48,291 nucleotides of DNA from Nitrospinaceae bacterium (GTDB lineage: Bacteria; Nitrospinota; Nitrospinia; Nitrospinales; VA-1): positions 1-48,291 of the forward strand of contig JAJDAV010000042.1 of NCBI GenBank assembly GCA_029261695.1. Reading direction: 5' to 3'. The stretch's first letter is position 1, and each line of letters begins with the position of its first letter. Shown here one piece after another: positions 18,214-28,900 of the stretch. Under the pieces are notes generated by a model that did no database searches, was not told where the DNA came from, and saw only the letters and a program-made list of their open reading frames with translations. The position numbers and the translations under genes are program-made.

Positions 18214-20769
18214 TTATAATCCACTGCCCTTAATATCTTCTTCTACTTTTTTCATCATCCATTCTTTAATTTCCTCCGCAAGCTTTTTGGATTCCTCCGT
18301 CGGGATATCTGGACAGGCCTGGCTGGCCATATCTGCAAAGCTCATAGCCTCTTCTGAGGGGCCTGATTTTTGATAAATTAAAGACATCTTCCAAAGTGAT
18401 TGCGCTTCCAAAAAACGCTCATTATTTTTTTTACCAATGGATTTTGCATGGCGAAAACATATCAGGGCTTTTTCATCATTATTCAACTGCCAGTAGGTTT
18501 CCCCTAAGTTTGTAAGCAGGCTATATTCGATTTTAAAATGAGTGCCTTTACGAATTTTAGGCCATCCTTTTTCATAACTTTCTACGGCCTTTTCAAACTC
18601 TTTTAGTTGCTGATAAAAATCCCCTGTTTTCTTTAAAATAATCCCCTGACTCTTCTTATCTTCCAATTTTTTAGCCAGCGTTAGAGAGGCCTCGAGATTT
18701 TCAATGCCCTTTTTAGTTTTGCCCATTTTCATGTGTGCATTAGCCATATTTTGCATAACACCCATTTCTCTTACCTGGTCATTGCATTGGCGTGAAACCG
18801 TTTTAGCCTGTTTGAACTGGGTAATTGCCGTGGTAAATTTTTTCATTTTGGTATTTACCAAGCCTATATCATCAAGGTTTTTTGCTACTTGCTTTTTGTT
18901 ATCTGTCTTTTGTGCGATATCTAGGGCTTTCTTGAAATTTAATTCAGCTTGTTCCAATTCGTTCGATTTATAATAAGCTTGTCCCAGATAATCCAAAGCT
19001 TCCATTTCATTTTTCTTATTCCCTTCAAGTCTTACAAACTCCAATACTTTTTCAAAGCATTCGCTGGCTCTTTCATAGCCGCCTGTCTCCAGACTTGCCT
19101 TACCCAGTAAATTTAACGCATCTTTTTCATCTTTCGAATGTCCTAATTGATTGGCAAGACTCTGCGCATCTTCTAAATATTCAACTGCTCTTTCATAGAG
19201 CTCCATATCTACAAGCTGCATACCCAAAGTGAGTAGATTATTTTTTTCGGACTCAATATTCTCTGATTCTCGCGATGCAGCTAGAGCTGACTCATTCCAT
19301 TGAATGCATTCTTCTGGAGGGTGGCGCATGGGCATCAATACTCTAGCCTGAGTACAAAAATCCCCACAAAGTTTGGCGATAGTGGCGTCTTCCGTACTTT
19401 TATTCGCTGACCACGCTTGTCCAGCCTGAATATTAGCCCAGTTTAGATCAAACATATTTAAAGCACTCTCAGCGGCTTCTTCATCCTGTCCATAAAGTTC
19501 ATTCGCTTCAGACAATACGCCAAAATAATAAAGAGCAAGGTTTCGATGAGTGAGAATTTTCTCAGAAGGTCGCAGCTCTTTTGCTACCAACTTGCGAACT
19601 ACTTCATGAAATGAGTAAAGCTGATTCAGTGGATCGTACTCAATCAACTTTAAAGAAACTAATCTTTTTAGATGTTCATTTTCTCTATCTCCACAGATAT
19701 TTTCTTCTGCCTTTCCATCAAATGAATCAGCAAATAAAGCCAATTTTCTAAGAACGGTTGCAGTTTCCTTTTTAAGCTCTTTATTGACAATATTAAAAAT
19801 GGGTTGAACATTTCTGTCAATAATTTCGATCTCTTTCTTTTCTTCTTTAATAAATTCGTCGCCTTCGGGCTTTAAAAGTCTACGTTCTTCCCTTAGAGAA
19901 TTGATAATGTTTGTTAAGGGAAAGTCTGGATTCGCTCTAATAAATGAACCAGCAATAGAAATAGCTAGTGGGGAATTACCACATAGCTCTGCGATTTCTG
20001 CGGCATCTTGTTTTGCGGTTGGGGCAAGATAAAATAATAATAGTTCCCCTTCGTCTTGATGCAATTCTTTTACCTGCCTGGAAAAAGAACCTGGAGGTGC
20101 AATCTTTGTTTCAGAAGTAACAATCATCATTCCGGACTTGGGTGGCATCAGATGTTTTATTTGACTGAGTTTTTTTACATTTTCAAGAACAATCAAAATT
20201 CTTTTGCCCCGAAAAGATGCACCATATTGTTCAGAAAGTTCAAAAGGGTCTGATGGAATGGGTTCTTGAGGGTTAAAAGCCCGCAAAACATATCCCATGG
20301 CTTTGCTAACGGGTAATGGATGATCACCATCCCCTTTAAGATCTATATAAAATTGTGCATCGGGATATTTAGGAGCCAACTGATGAGCCAACTCAAGTGC
20401 CAATGATGTTTTTCCTGTAGCTTTTTTGCCATAAAGGCAAATAGGTCCAGCACTACCCCAATTCTTAGCTGCAACCTCATGAAGAATGTCTTTTCTTCCG
20501 AAAAAGGCTTCTAATTTTTCTGGCAGCTGTTTTATAGATAATGCGGGGAAGCTTTTAGAGTTTATCATTGATAATTGGTTTAAAAGGCTTGCCCCTTGGC
20601 CTGAAGAACTGGAGCTTCCTGAGGGAGTCCGGGAAAGGGTATCCGAAGAGCTTGAGGAAGGTTCTTGCTTGTTTTTTTCGGAGTTTTTACCACTATCGGA
20701 ATTGGAAAAAATAAAACGAAGTCCGATAAATATTACAACTAAAATAATTATTATTAAAGATAGATCCAT
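18214..20769 (-). CDS. Membrane-anchored NB-ARC-like (STAND) NTPase with TPR array
   Basis: This 851-aa protein has an N-terminal transmembrane anchor (residues 4-21), a Ser-rich linker (about 37-60), an NTPase domain (about 80-290), a winged-helix-like region and a long tetratricopeptide array (about 440-820). NTPase motifs are Walker A GKKATGKT (114-121), Walker B-like RILIVLEN (190-197), sensor VTSE (217-220) and a GxP-type NSPLAI (265-270). This is the AfsR/NB-ARC organisation without a DNA-binding or obvious effector domain. Glu replaces the usual Walker B Asp, and Glu replaces the sensor Arg of TSR, so ATPase activity may be altered. Its role (signalling scaffold, defence, envelope regulation) is unknown. 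Confidence 0.75.
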   Translation of the reverse strand: MDLSLIIIILVVIFIGLRFIFSNSDSGKNSEKNKQEPSSSSSDTLSRTPSGSSSSSGQGASLLNQLSMINSKSFPALSIKQLPEKLEAFFGRKDILHEVAAKNWGSAGPICLYGKKATGKTSLALELAHQLAPKYPDAQFYIDLKGDGDHPLPVSKAMGYVLRAFNPQEPIPSDPFELSEQYGASFRGKRILIVLENVKKLSQIKHLMPPKSGMMIVTSETKIAPPGSFSRQVKELHQDEGELLLFYLAPTAKQDAAEIAELCGNSPLAISIAGSFIRANPDFPLTNIINSLREERRLLKPEGDEFIKEEKKEIEIIDRNVQPIFNIVNKELKKETATVLRKLALFADSFDGKAEENICGDRENEHLKRLVSLKLIEYDPLNQLYSFHEVVRKLVAKELRPSEKILTHRNLALYYFGVLSEANELYGQDEEAAESALNMFDLNWANIQAGQAWSANKSTEDATIAKLCGDFCTQARVLMPMRHPPEECIQWNESALAASRESENIESEKNNLLTLGMQLVDMELYERAVEYLEDAQSLANQLGHSKDEKDALNLLGKASLETGGYERASECFEKVLEFVRLEGNKKNEMEALDYLGQAYYKSNELEQAELNFKKALDIAQKTDNKKQVAKNLDDIGLVNTKMKKFTTAITQFKQAKTVSRQCNDQVREMGVMQNMANAHMKMGKTKKGIENLEASLTLAKKLEDKKSQGIILKKTGDFYQQLKEFEKAVESYEKGWPKIRKGTHFKIEYSLLTNLGETYWQLNNDEKALICFRHAKSIGKKNNERFLEAQSLWKMSLIYQKSGPSEEAMSFADMASQACPDIPTEESKKLAEEIKEWMMKKVEEDIKGSGL

Positions 20770-21026
20770 AGGGACTTCTAAAAATAAAGGTTTTATTAAA
20801 TTCCCAAAAAATCAGACTCTTAAAAAATAAAGAAAGGTGTGATTGGTTTTAATTGTTTTGCCCTGTAATTTGGCACATTATCCCATTTTTCTCCAAAAAT
20901 TCAATGTTTTCAGTAATTAATTATCTTTAGAAAACTAAAACAGATGCTTAGAGTTTAATCATTTTGTATCCCTTTCATGTCCGGTTTTCTTGATTTTTAC
21001 AAGTTAGTTTTAGAATTTTTGAAAAC
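20770..21026. other. AT-rich intergenic region, no gene seen
   Basis: This stretch separates the divergent NB-ARC-like and pyr genes. It is very AT-rich and contains no open reading frame with a ribosome-binding site. It should carry the promoter of the minus-strand NB-ARC-like gene, but no convincing -35/-10 pair was recognised. The pyr promoter begins just after it. Confidence 0.5.
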
Positions 21027-21054
21027 TTGACTTAAAAAAAATCTCTGCTAAAAT
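21027..21054 (+). promoter_or_regulatory. Predicted sigma70-type promoter of the pyr operon
   Basis: TTGACT at 21027-21032 and TAAAAT at 21049-21054 are 16 bases apart, and TGC just before the -10 gives an extended -10 element. Transcription would start near 21061, about 10 bases before the PyrR-binding stem-loop, leaving an attenuator leader of about 145 bases. Confidence 0.6.
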
Positions 21055-21070
21055 TCACTTGTTTCTTAAC

Positions 21071-21102
21071 TCTTTTAAACAGTCCTGTGAGGCTGTAAAG
21101 GG
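21071..21102 (+). promoter_or_regulatory. PyrR-binding loop (anti-antiterminator) in the pyr leader
   Basis: AGTCCTGTGAGGCT at 21081-21094 matches the PyrR recognition consensus ARUCCNGNGAGGYU exactly. It folds into a hairpin with hexaloop CTGTGA (21085-21090) and upper stem AGTC/GGCT. Below it are C80-G95 and A79-T96, a two-A bulge (77-78), and a lower stem pairing 71-76 with 97-102. This reproduces the known architecture of PyrR sites: hexaloop plus internal purine bulge. It lies between the promoter and the leader terminator, upstream of pyrR itself. Confidence 0.8.
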
Positions 21103-21134
21103 ATTCAATGATTATCGAGCCAATACCACTTCTA

Positions 21135-21176
21135 CCTTCTTGCGGGATTCAATTTTCCCAAAGAGGGATTTTTTTT
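21135..21176 (+). terminator. Intrinsic terminator of the pyr attenuator
   Basis: A bipartite stem pairs 21135-21141 (CCTTCTT) with 21061+100 to +106, i.e. 21161-21167 (AAGAGGG, one G-U pair). It continues through a small internal loop as GGGA (21144-21147) with TCCC (21156-21159), closing an eight-base loop. One A and eight T residues (21169-21176) follow directly. It lies 30 bases before the pyrR start, so it would end transcription in the leader. The AAGG of the PyrR-loop stem (21098-21101) can pair with CCTT at the foot of this terminator, giving a possible antiterminator switch (inference). Confidence 0.7.
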
Positions 21177-21205
21177 GCCTCAATTCACTCCTTCCCGAGT
21201 CCAAT

Positions 21206-21742
21206 ATGAGTACAACTCTATTAAATGAAAATGATATAGCGCGTGCTATTAGCAGAATTTCACACGAAATTTTGGAACGGAACCAAGGGGCAGAAGATAT
21301 TGCCCTGATTGGGATTCGTACACGAGGGGTGACTCTATCCAGCCGTCTTCAAGATAAAATCAACGCAATTGAAAATACCCAAGTAGAAACGGGTGCTTTG
21401 GATATCACCTTGTACAGAGACGATCTAGGTGCTGGACTTCAAAAACCGGAATTAAAAAAAACAGAAATCACCTTTGGGCTAGAGGGAAAGCATGTCATTT
21501 TGTGTGATGATGTTTTATTTACCGGAAGAACCATTCGAGCAGCCATAGATGCTCTAATGGATTTTGGACGGCCTGCTTCCGTCCAATTAGCAGTTTTAGT
21601 TGATAGGGGGCATCGTGAACTCCCCATAAGGCCGGATTATGTCGGGAAAAATATACCCACCCCAAAAACTAAACGGGTACAGGTGCACCTAAAAGAAATA
21701 GATGGAGAGGATAAAGTCATTATTCAGGAGCCTGTTAAATGA
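21206..21742 (+). CDS. pyrR: Pyrimidine operon attenuator / uracil phosphoribosyltransferase PyrR
   Basis: This 178-aa phosphoribosyltransferase-fold protein binds pyr leader RNA in response to UMP/UTP and often has uracil phosphoribosyltransferase activity. Visible features are LIGIRTRGVTLSSRL, the PRPP-binding motif VILCDDVLFTGRTIRAA and the C-terminal VDRGHRELPIRPDYVGKNIPT segment typical of PyrR. ATG at 21206 gives the usual family length. An in-frame TTG at 21059 would add 49 residues encoded by the attenuator and is rejected. The stop overlaps pyrB by four bases. It is first in the operon and is probably autoregulated through the leader. Confidence 0.93.
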   Translation: MSTTLLNENDIARAISRISHEILERNQGAEDIALIGIRTRGVTLSSRLQDKINAIENTQVETGALDITLYRDDLGAGLQKPELKKTEITFGLEGKHVILCDDVLFTGRTIRAAIDALMDFGRPASVQLAVLVDRGHRELPIRPDYVGKNIPTPKTKRVQVHLKEIDGEDKVIIQEPVK

Positions 21743-22686
21743 CTCAAACGGCTAGTCTTTCTAAACGAAATATTATCTCCATGAATGGCCTTAAAGCAGA
21801 AGATATAAAGGTGATTCTAGACACTGCCGTTTCTCTTAAGGAAATATCTACTCGCACAATCAAAAAAGTACCTACTCTCAGAGGGCGCACAATTATTAAT
21901 TTGTTTTTCGAGCCAAGCACCCGAACGCGAACCTCATTTGAAATTGCAGGAAAAAGATTGAGTGCAGATGTTATCAATATTTCAGGAACTGGGAGCAGTA
22001 CCGCCAAAGGAGAAAGCCTGATAGACACAGCAAGAAACCTCAACGCAATGAACCCAGATATTCTAGTTGTCAGGCACAATTGCTCAGGTGCACCTGCTCT
22101 TATTTCCCAGTTTGTTGACTGCCCTGTCATTAATGCTGGGGACGGTACTCATGAGCATCCAAGCCAGTCCTTACTCGACCTTTTAACAATAAGGGAGCAT
22201 AAAGGAAGTTTGGAAGGCTTAAAAGTTACCATTGTAGGTGATATTGCCCATAGCCGAGTAGCTCGATCCAATATTCTAGCAATGCAAACAATGGGGATGA
22301 AAGTAAAAGTGGTTGGCCCCCCTACCCTGATTCCTGTAGAAATTGAACGACTTGGGGTTGAAGTTTGCTATGACCTTGGACAAGGCATTAATGATGCTGA
22401 TGTAATAATGATTCTTCGTATTCAACTTGAAAGACAAAATCAGGGACTTCTTTCAAGCTTAAGAGAATATTCAAATTATTTCTGCCTTACCGAAAAGCAT
22501 CTATCAAAAGCTAAGAAAGACACTTTGATAATTCATCCTGGTCCAGTCAATCGAGGGATAGAAATAGCATTAGATGTCATGGAAGGCCCTCGTTCTGTAA
22601 TTTTAGATCAAGTCACCAATGGAGTCGCAATCAGAATGGCTCTTTTTTACCTGCTGTTAGGAGAGAGCGATGCGGACACTAATTAA
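21739..22686 (+). CDS. pyrB: Aspartate carbamoyltransferase catalytic subunit
   Basis: This 315-aa enzyme transfers the carbamoyl group to aspartate, the first committed step of UMP synthesis. The carbamoyl-phosphate loop FFEPSTRTRTSFE holds S60-T61-R62-T63-R64. The segment DGTHEHPSQSLLDLLTI and the C-terminal HPGPVNRGIEI are typical of ATCase rather than ornithine transcarbamylase. No pyrI follows, so a PyrI-independent enzyme, possibly associated with PyrC, is likely. It overlaps pyrR by four bases and pyrC by 17. Confidence 0.96.
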   Translation: MTQTASLSKRNIISMNGLKAEDIKVILDTAVSLKEISTRTIKKVPTLRGRTIINLFFEPSTRTRTSFEIAGKRLSADVINISGTGSSTAKGESLIDTARNLNAMNPDILVVRHNCSGAPALISQFVDCPVINAGDGTHEHPSQSLLDLLTIREHKGSLEGLKVTIVGDIAHSRVARSNILAMQTMGMKVKVVGPPTLIPVEIERLGVEVCYDLGQGINDADVIMILRIQLERQNQGLLSSLREYSNYFCLTEKHLSKAKKDTLIIHPGPVNRGIEIALDVMEGPRSVILDQVTNGVAIRMALFYLLLGESDADTN

Positions 22687-23953
22687 AAACGGTCATCTCA
22701 TTGACCCCGGAAACAAAAAAAATGGTGAATTCGATTTACTGATAAACAAAGGTAAAATTGAAGCTGTAGAACCCAGAGGGAAAATCAACGAAACTTCTGA
22801 TATAGAAATAATCGATGCAAATGGCGCTATTGTATCGCCTGGATTCTGTGATATGCATGTCCATTTCAGAGAACCAGGTCACGAATATAAAGAAACCATC
22901 GAAACGGGTAGTCAATCTGCGGCAGCGGGAGGATTTACTACCGTTGCAGTGATGCCCAATACCGAACCCGTAAATGATAATCGCTCCATCACCGAGCTTA
23001 TCATCTCTCAAGCCAAAGAAACAGCGATCGTCAATGTGCTGCCAATTGGTGCAATAACTAAAGGATTGAAAGGTGAAACCCTTTCAGACATGGGCGAATT
23101 AAAGGCTGCTGGCTGTATAGGCTATTCAGATGATGGAAGGCCGGTTAGCGACAGTGAACTCATGCGACGTGCTTTAGAGTACAGTAAAATGTTTGATCTT
23201 CCTTGCATTCAACATAGCGAAGTCCTTGAACTGACTCGTGGCGGAAGCATGAATGAAGGAATTGTATCCACAGAACTTGGCCTAAAAGGAATGCCGACAG
23301 AGGCCGAGGATATTATGGTACATAGAGATATCAGCTTATTACCAAAAACCGGGGGTAGGCTGCATGTGGCTCATATCAGTAGTGGTGGCGCAGTAGACTT
23401 GGTCCGCCAAGCCAAGGCAAAAGGATTACCGGTTACCTGTGAAGTTGCACCGCATCATTTCACACTAACCCATGAAGCATGCAGAGGATATGATACTAAT
23501 GCAAAAATGAGTCCGCCTCTTAGAGCAGAACCTGATATCGAAATGATAAAAGAAGGGATGAGGGATGGCACAATTGACTTTATCGCAACAGACCATGCTC
23601 CCCATGACCTCGTTGACAAACAGGTGGAGTTCAGTAAAGCATGTTTCGGAATTGTAGGCCTCGAAACAGCTCTGCCATTAACCTTGAAAATGGTCGATGA
23701 AAAAATAATCTCGCTTGAAAAAGCTATCGACATGCTAACTTTTCAACCCAATCGGATTTTTCGACTTGATAAAGGCACATTAGGAATTGGTAAAGTCGCA
23801 GATATAACCATTTTTGACGAAAAAACGAAGTACTCGATAGATCCCAGCAAATTCAAATCACGGAGTAAAAACTCTCCTTATAAAGGCTGGAAAGTGAGAG
23901 GGAAAATCCTTCGAACAATCGTAAATGGGAAAACTGTTTTTAAGAACAACTGA
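22670..23953 (+). CDS. pyrC: Dihydroorotase
   Basis: This 427-aa zinc amidohydrolase cyclises carbamoyl-aspartate to dihydroorotate. The metal-binding HxH pair is H63/H65 in [10 protein letters not shown]. Further metal and catalytic segments are [13 protein letters not shown] and the Asp in ATDHAPHD. The length and [10 protein letters not shown] motif put it with type I dihydroorotases, which can associate with PyrB. GGAG sits just upstream of ATG 22670 inside the pyrB 3' end. Confidence 0.95.
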   Translation: MRTLIKNGHLIDPGNKKNGEFDLLINKGKIEAVEPRGKINETSDIEIIDANGAIVSPGFCDMHVHFREPGHEYKETIETGSQSAAAGGFTTVAVMPNTEPVNDNRSITELIISQAKETAIVNVLPIGAITKGLKGETLSDMGELKAAGCIGYSDDGRPVSDSELMRRALEYSKMFDLPCIQHSEVLELTRGGSMNEGIVSTELGLKGMPTEAEDIMVHRDISLLPKTGGRLHVAHISSGGAVDLVRQAKAKGLPVTCEVAPHHFTLTHEACRGYDTNAKMSPPLRAEPDIEMIKEGMRDGTIDFIATDHAPHDLVDKQVEFSKACFGIVGLETALPLTLKMVDEKIISLEKAIDMLTFQPNRIFRLDKGTLGIGKVADITIFDEKTKYSIDPSKFKSRSKNSPYKGWKVRGKILRTIVNGKTVFKNN

Positions 23954-23982
23954 ACATATCTTCACAGAGAATAATACGTAAT

Positions 23983-25107
23983 ATGAAAGCGATTTTAGCT
24001 CTTGCCGATGGAAAAATATACGAAGGCGAACATTTTGGTTCGGAAGGTGAAGTAGAAGCTGAAATAGTTTTTAACACCAGTATGACGGGTTATCAGGAAA
24101 TTATTACCGATCCATCTTATTGTGGCCAGATGGTGGTCATGACCTATCCATTAATTGGGAACTACGGCATAAATCCAGAAGACTTTGAATCGGATCGCCC
24201 CTATCTATCAGGATTTATCGTCAAAGAACTAAGTAGAGTTCAAAGTAACTGGCGATCACGAGGCAACCTTGAAGATTTTTTAAAAGAAACAAATGTTTTT
24301 GGGATTCAAGGCATAGACACCCGTGCCTTAACCCGACGGATTCGGGAAAAAGGCGCACAGCAAGCCATTCTATCGACAGACATCACTAACCCACAATCTC
24401 TTCTTGAAAAGGCCCGCCAATCTCCAGGTCTAATGGGTAGAGACTTGGTAAAAGAGGTAACTTGTAAAACCTCGTATGACTGGAATGAAAGTGAATGGGC
24501 AATTCAGAATGGTCAGACACAATTAAAAACAAATCAAGATCGTCCTTATAAAGTTATTGTGTATGACTTTGGTGTCAAAAGGAATATTCTACGGAAATTA
24601 ACTAGCGCCGGATGTATGGTAAAAGTTGTTCCAGCAACTACCCCGGCAAACGAGGTTCTTGCAGAACAGCCGGATGGAGTTTTTCTTTCTAATGGACCAG
24701 GGGATCCAGCAGCCGTTCCTTATGCAATTGAAAATGTTAAAGCCATTATAGAAAAAATTCCTGTATTTGGAATTTGCCTGGGTCATCAAATCTTAAGCTT
24801 GGCACTGAACGGGAGTACCTACAAACTTAGATTTGGACATCACGGTGGGAACCAGCCTGTGCTGGACGTTAATTCAGGCAAGGTTGAAATCACATCCCAA
24901 AATCATGGGTTTGCGGTCCAACAAAATTCTTTAGGGAATGATGTTAAGGTGACTTCAACCAATCTGAATGATGAAACCATTGAAGGACTTCAACACAAAA
25001 CCTGGCCAGTTTTCTCAGTTCAATATCATCCGGAAGCATCACCGGGGCCCCATGACTCCAATTATTTATTTGAGAATTTTGTAAATCTTATGAAAGCACA
25101 AATTTAA
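23983..25107 (+). CDS. carA: Carbamoyl-phosphate synthase small subunit
   Basis: This 374-aa glutaminase subunit supplies ammonia to CarB. The N-terminal domain begins [17 protein letters not shown] and contains [15 protein letters not shown]. The class I glutamine amidotransferase domain has nucleophile C265 in FGICLGHQ and the His-Glu pair H349/E351 in QYHPEAS. The size matches E. coli CarA. It begins 29 bases after pyrC. Its TAA stop shares one base with the ATG of the next gene, an unknown inserted between carA and carB. Confidence 0.97.
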   Translation: MKAILALADGKIYEGEHFGSEGEVEAEIVFNTSMTGYQEIITDPSYCGQMVVMTYPLIGNYGINPEDFESDRPYLSGFIVKELSRVQSNWRSRGNLEDFLKETNVFGIQGIDTRALTRRIREKGAQQAILSTDITNPQSLLEKARQSPGLMGRDLVKEVTCKTSYDWNESEWAIQNGQTQLKTNQDRPYKVIVYDFGVKRNILRKLTSAGCMVKVVPATTPANEVLAEQPDGVFLSNGPGDPAAVPYAIENVKAIIEKIPVFGICLGHQILSLALNGSTYKLRFGHHGGNQPVLDVNSGKVEITSQNHGFAVQQNSLGNDVKVTSTNLNDETIEGLQHKTWPVFSVQYHPEASPGPHDSNYLFENFVNLMKAQI

Positions 25108-25982
25108 TGCTCCAAAAAATCTTAGAGGAGCTATTCGAGTTCGCCGCAAAATTGATTCCTTCAGAAAAAATATTAGAAGCCAAAAAATCTTATCAAAAAG
25201 AAACGGGAGAAATTTATGAGGACGACAAATCCTACAACTCCAGAATGGCTTTGTTTCTTGAATGGTATTTATTTGATACTTATATTGAGGATGAATCAAA
25301 AACAGTCCTTGAGAATTTGTTAGATGAAAACTCGGAGGAATGGGGAAACGACCAACTAAAAACGTACAAGAGCATAACGGAAAGTATTCAAGCTTTATAT
25401 CTGGTAAAAAAAGTCAAAGACGACAATGTGAAAGTTTTAAATTTATTTACTGATGAAATTTATTTGGTCAATGAGAAAGACTCACGATTAATATTCAGAA
25501 AAAATGATATTTTTCAAGGGCGCATAATATATTTTCAACAGCAGTTTCAATTTACGGGAAATTTTTGCTTTCATCCTGAAAAAACCCATCGTTATATCAA
25601 GCCTGAAATTAAAATTATTTCCAAGACTCAAATAAAATATAAAAAAGATCTCGCAAAACTTGAAAAACTATTAGCTAAAGAAAATAAAAAAATAACAGGA
25701 CAAGACACTCAAATCGAAAAAGTAAAAGAGAAAATTAAAAATAGCGATTCAGAAAGCAAAACAACAAAACTGAATCAGTCTCTTGCGCAATTGATAGAAG
25801 AAAAAGGACGGCTGCTGAATAACACAGAAGATTTAGAAAAAAGGATCTTCGTCCTTAAACACGATAAAATCAAAGTTGAAGGTAATAAACAAATCAACAA
25901 ATTAATAAACAAACTGGCTTATATGAATTTAAAGTGGGAACGCTCCAGACAAATTGAAATCTCTGATATCTATAAAAATTAA
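25107..25982 (+). CDS. Uncharacterised 291-aa protein inserted between carA and carB
   Basis: I do not recognise this protein with confidence. Residues 1-170 look globular, with an aromatic helix [14 protein letters not shown] (47-60) and beta-like segments [14 protein letters not shown] and [10 protein letters not shown]. Residues about 175-265 are a Lys/Glu-rich coiled coil. There is no signal peptide or membrane helix. The FLEWYLFD-type segment recalls uncharacterised deltaproteobacterial proteins, but I could not check this. Both junctions are TAATG one-base overlaps (25107 with carA, 25982 with carB), so it should be made in step with the CarAB subunits. A structural or regulatory partner of carbamoyl-phosphate synthase is possible (inference). 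Confidence 0.8.
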   Translation: MLQKILEELFEFAAKLIPSEKILEAKKSYQKETGEIYEDDKSYNSRMALFLEWYLFDTYIEDESKTVLENLLDENSEEWGNDQLKTYKSITESIQALYLVKKVKDDNVKVLNLFTDEIYLVNEKDSRLIFRKNDIFQGRIIYFQQQFQFTGNFCFHPEKTHRYIKPEIKIISKTQIKYKKDLAKLEKLLAKENKKITGQDTQIEKVKEKIKNSDSESKTTKLNQSLAQLIEEKGRLLNNTEDLEKRIFVLKHDKIKVEGNKQINKLINKLAYMNLKWERSRQIEISDIYKN

Positions 25983-28900
25983 TGCCTAAACGAACTGATA
26001 TAAAAAAAATACTTCTTATTGGGTCTGGACCTATTGTAATTGGTCAGGCTTGCGAATTTGATTATTCTGGCACGCAAGCCTGCAAATCCTTAAAAGAAGA
26101 AGGATATGAAGTTATCCTTGTGAACAGCAACCCTGCCACAATAATGACGGATCCTGAATTTGCAGACCGTACCTATATAGAGCCAGTCACGCCGGAAGTT
26201 GTGGAGAAAATAATCATTCGTGATCGACCCGATGCGCTGCTTCCAACAATGGGGGGGCAAACTGCATTGAACACAGCACTAGCTGTCGCCGAAAAAGGGA
26301 TTCTTGATAAATATAACGTTAAGTTGATTGGCGCAAAAGTAGAATCCATCAAGAAAGCGGAAGATCGAAATTTATTTAAAGAGGCAATGATTCGAATAGG
26401 ACAAAAGGTGCCTCCGAGTGGTCAGGCAGTTACAATGCAAGAAGCCTGGGATATTGTAAAGGAAACAGGTTTCCCCGCAATAATTAGACCTTCCTTTACT
26501 CTCGGGGGAACCGGTGGCAGCATCGCCTACTCCAAGGATGAGTTTGTTCCACTTGTGGAGCATGCCCTGAAATCTAGCCCCATCCATCAAGTTCTTATCG
26601 AAAAATCCCTTTTAGGTTGGAAAGAATATGAGCTTGAAGTTATGCGAGACCTAAATGATAACGTGGTTATCATTTGTTCCATTGAAAACTTCGATCCAAT
26701 GGGGGTTCATACAGGAGATAGCATTACTGTTGCACCTGCTCAAACTCTGACGGATAAAGAATACCAGATCATGCGTAATGCAGCGATCGATATCATCAGA
26801 GAGATCGGGGTTGATACCGGTGGTTCAAATATTCAATTTGCAACAGACCCTGAAACCGGGGATATGATTGTTATTGAAATGAATCCTCGTGTTTCCCGGA
26901 GTTCAGCACTAGCATCCAAGGCTACAGGTTTTCCCATAGCAAAAATTGCAGCAAAGCTAGCAGTTGGATATTCATTAGATGAAATTAAAAACGATATTAC
27001 CCGAGTTACCCCTGCGTCCTTTGAACCGACTCTTGATTATTGCGTAGTTAAAATTCCCCGTTTTACATTTGAAAAATTTCAACAAGCGGAACCAATTCTG
27101 ACAACACAGATGAAATCTGTCGGTGAAGTAATGTCTATTGGAAGGACCTTTAAGGAGGCCTTGCAAAAATCTATCCGTTCGATGGAAATTGGAAATTATG
27201 GTTTCGAAGAAAACTTTCTTTTCAAACTAAACAATGTGGGCTTATCGGAGCAAAAGCAAAAGGAAAAACTTTTGGCGGCACTAACGATCCCTTTTTCGGA
27301 TCGTCTATGGCATGTTGCCGCGGCATTACGACGGGGAATTAAAATTGAAGAAATTAATCAGATTACAGGAATAGATCCATGGTTTCTAGATAACTTGCTA
27401 AGCATTATTGAATTTGAAAGCGAACTAAAAAATCTGGGTTCAATAGATTTAGTTACTAAAGAAACTCTATTAAAATCCAAGCAATTTGGTTTCTCTGATA
27501 TTTATCTTGCTGGAATATTGAATTGCACTGAAAAAGAAATTCTCCAAAAGCGGGAACATTTTAATATTTTTCCTTCATATAAGCGTGTAGACACCTGCGG
27601 GGCTGAGTTTGAAGCCTTTACGCCCTATTTATATTCAACCTATGAAGATGAATGTGAATCCAATCCCACTTCAAAGAAAAAGATAATTATTTTGGGTGGT
27701 GGTCCAAACAGAATTGGGCAGGGAATTGAGTTTGATTATTGTTGTGTGCATGCCTCCTTCGCTCTCAAAGAAGACGGCTTTGAAACCATAATGGTAAATT
27801 GCAACCCCGAAACCGTAAGCACCGATTATGACACCTCGGACAGACTTTACTTCGAACCTGTAACTTTAGAGGATGTCCTCAATATTATAAGAATTGAAAA
27901 ACCAACAGGGATCATTGTTCAACTGGGTGGGCAAACGCCTTTAAAATTAGCTTTGTCTCTATTGGAAGCAGGCGCGCCCATTATAGGAACCAGTCCAGAG
28001 GATATTGACAGAGCCGAGAATAGAGAACTCTTCAAGGCCGTTTTAGAAAAACTTGGTCTAAAGCAACCTGTCAACGGTACTGTTGTATCCTATAGCGAAG
28101 CTAAAGAAATAGCAGCCTCTATTGGATACCCGGTAGTGGTTCGCCCTTCGTATGTATTAGGAGGACGCGCAATGGAAATCGTCTACAACCAAAATCGCCT
28201 TGAGTATTATATGCAGCATGCAGTAAAGGCATCACCTGAACATCCCGTTTTAGTCGATGATTTTTTGGAGGACGCTATAGAAATTGATGTTGATGCTATT
28301 TCAGATGGAACTGATGTCGTCATTGGTGGTGTCATGGAACATATTGAGGAAGCTGGAATTCATTCTGGTGATAGCGCTTGCTCTCTTCCTGCATTTTCAC
28401 TTCCCTCAGAAACTATCGAAGAAATTAAAAATCAAACCCGTGCTCTGGCTAAGGAATTAAAAGTTATTGGCCTGATAAATATCCAATTTGCAGTACAAAA
28501 TGGTGAAATATTTATAATTGAGGTGAATCCAAGAGCATCTCGCACTATCCCATTTGTTAGTAAATCAATTGGTGTCCCGCTTGCAAAAATAGCTGCAAGG
28601 GTTATGGCTGGAAAAACATTAAAAGAAATAGGGTTTGTTAAAGAAATAAAACCTGTGCATATTTCGGTAAAGGAATCCGTTTTCCCTTTTAATAAATTTT
28701 CTGATGTAGATATTCTTCTCGGCCCAGAAATGAAATCTACGGGTGAGGTTATGGGGATTGATAAAAATTTTGGCCGGGCATTTGCTAAATCTCAACTTGC
28801 AACGGGTGTAAAACTTCCTTTGCAGGGATCGGCTTTTATCAGTGTTAAAGATTCAGACAAACAAAAAGCAATTGTTATTGCTAAGGATCTCCATGAATTA

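Noticed and set aside
21059-21205. In-frame N-terminal extension of PyrR from TTG
   Set aside because: It would add 49 residues atypical of PyrR, and the stretch is fully explained by the PyrR-binding loop and terminator of the attenuator.
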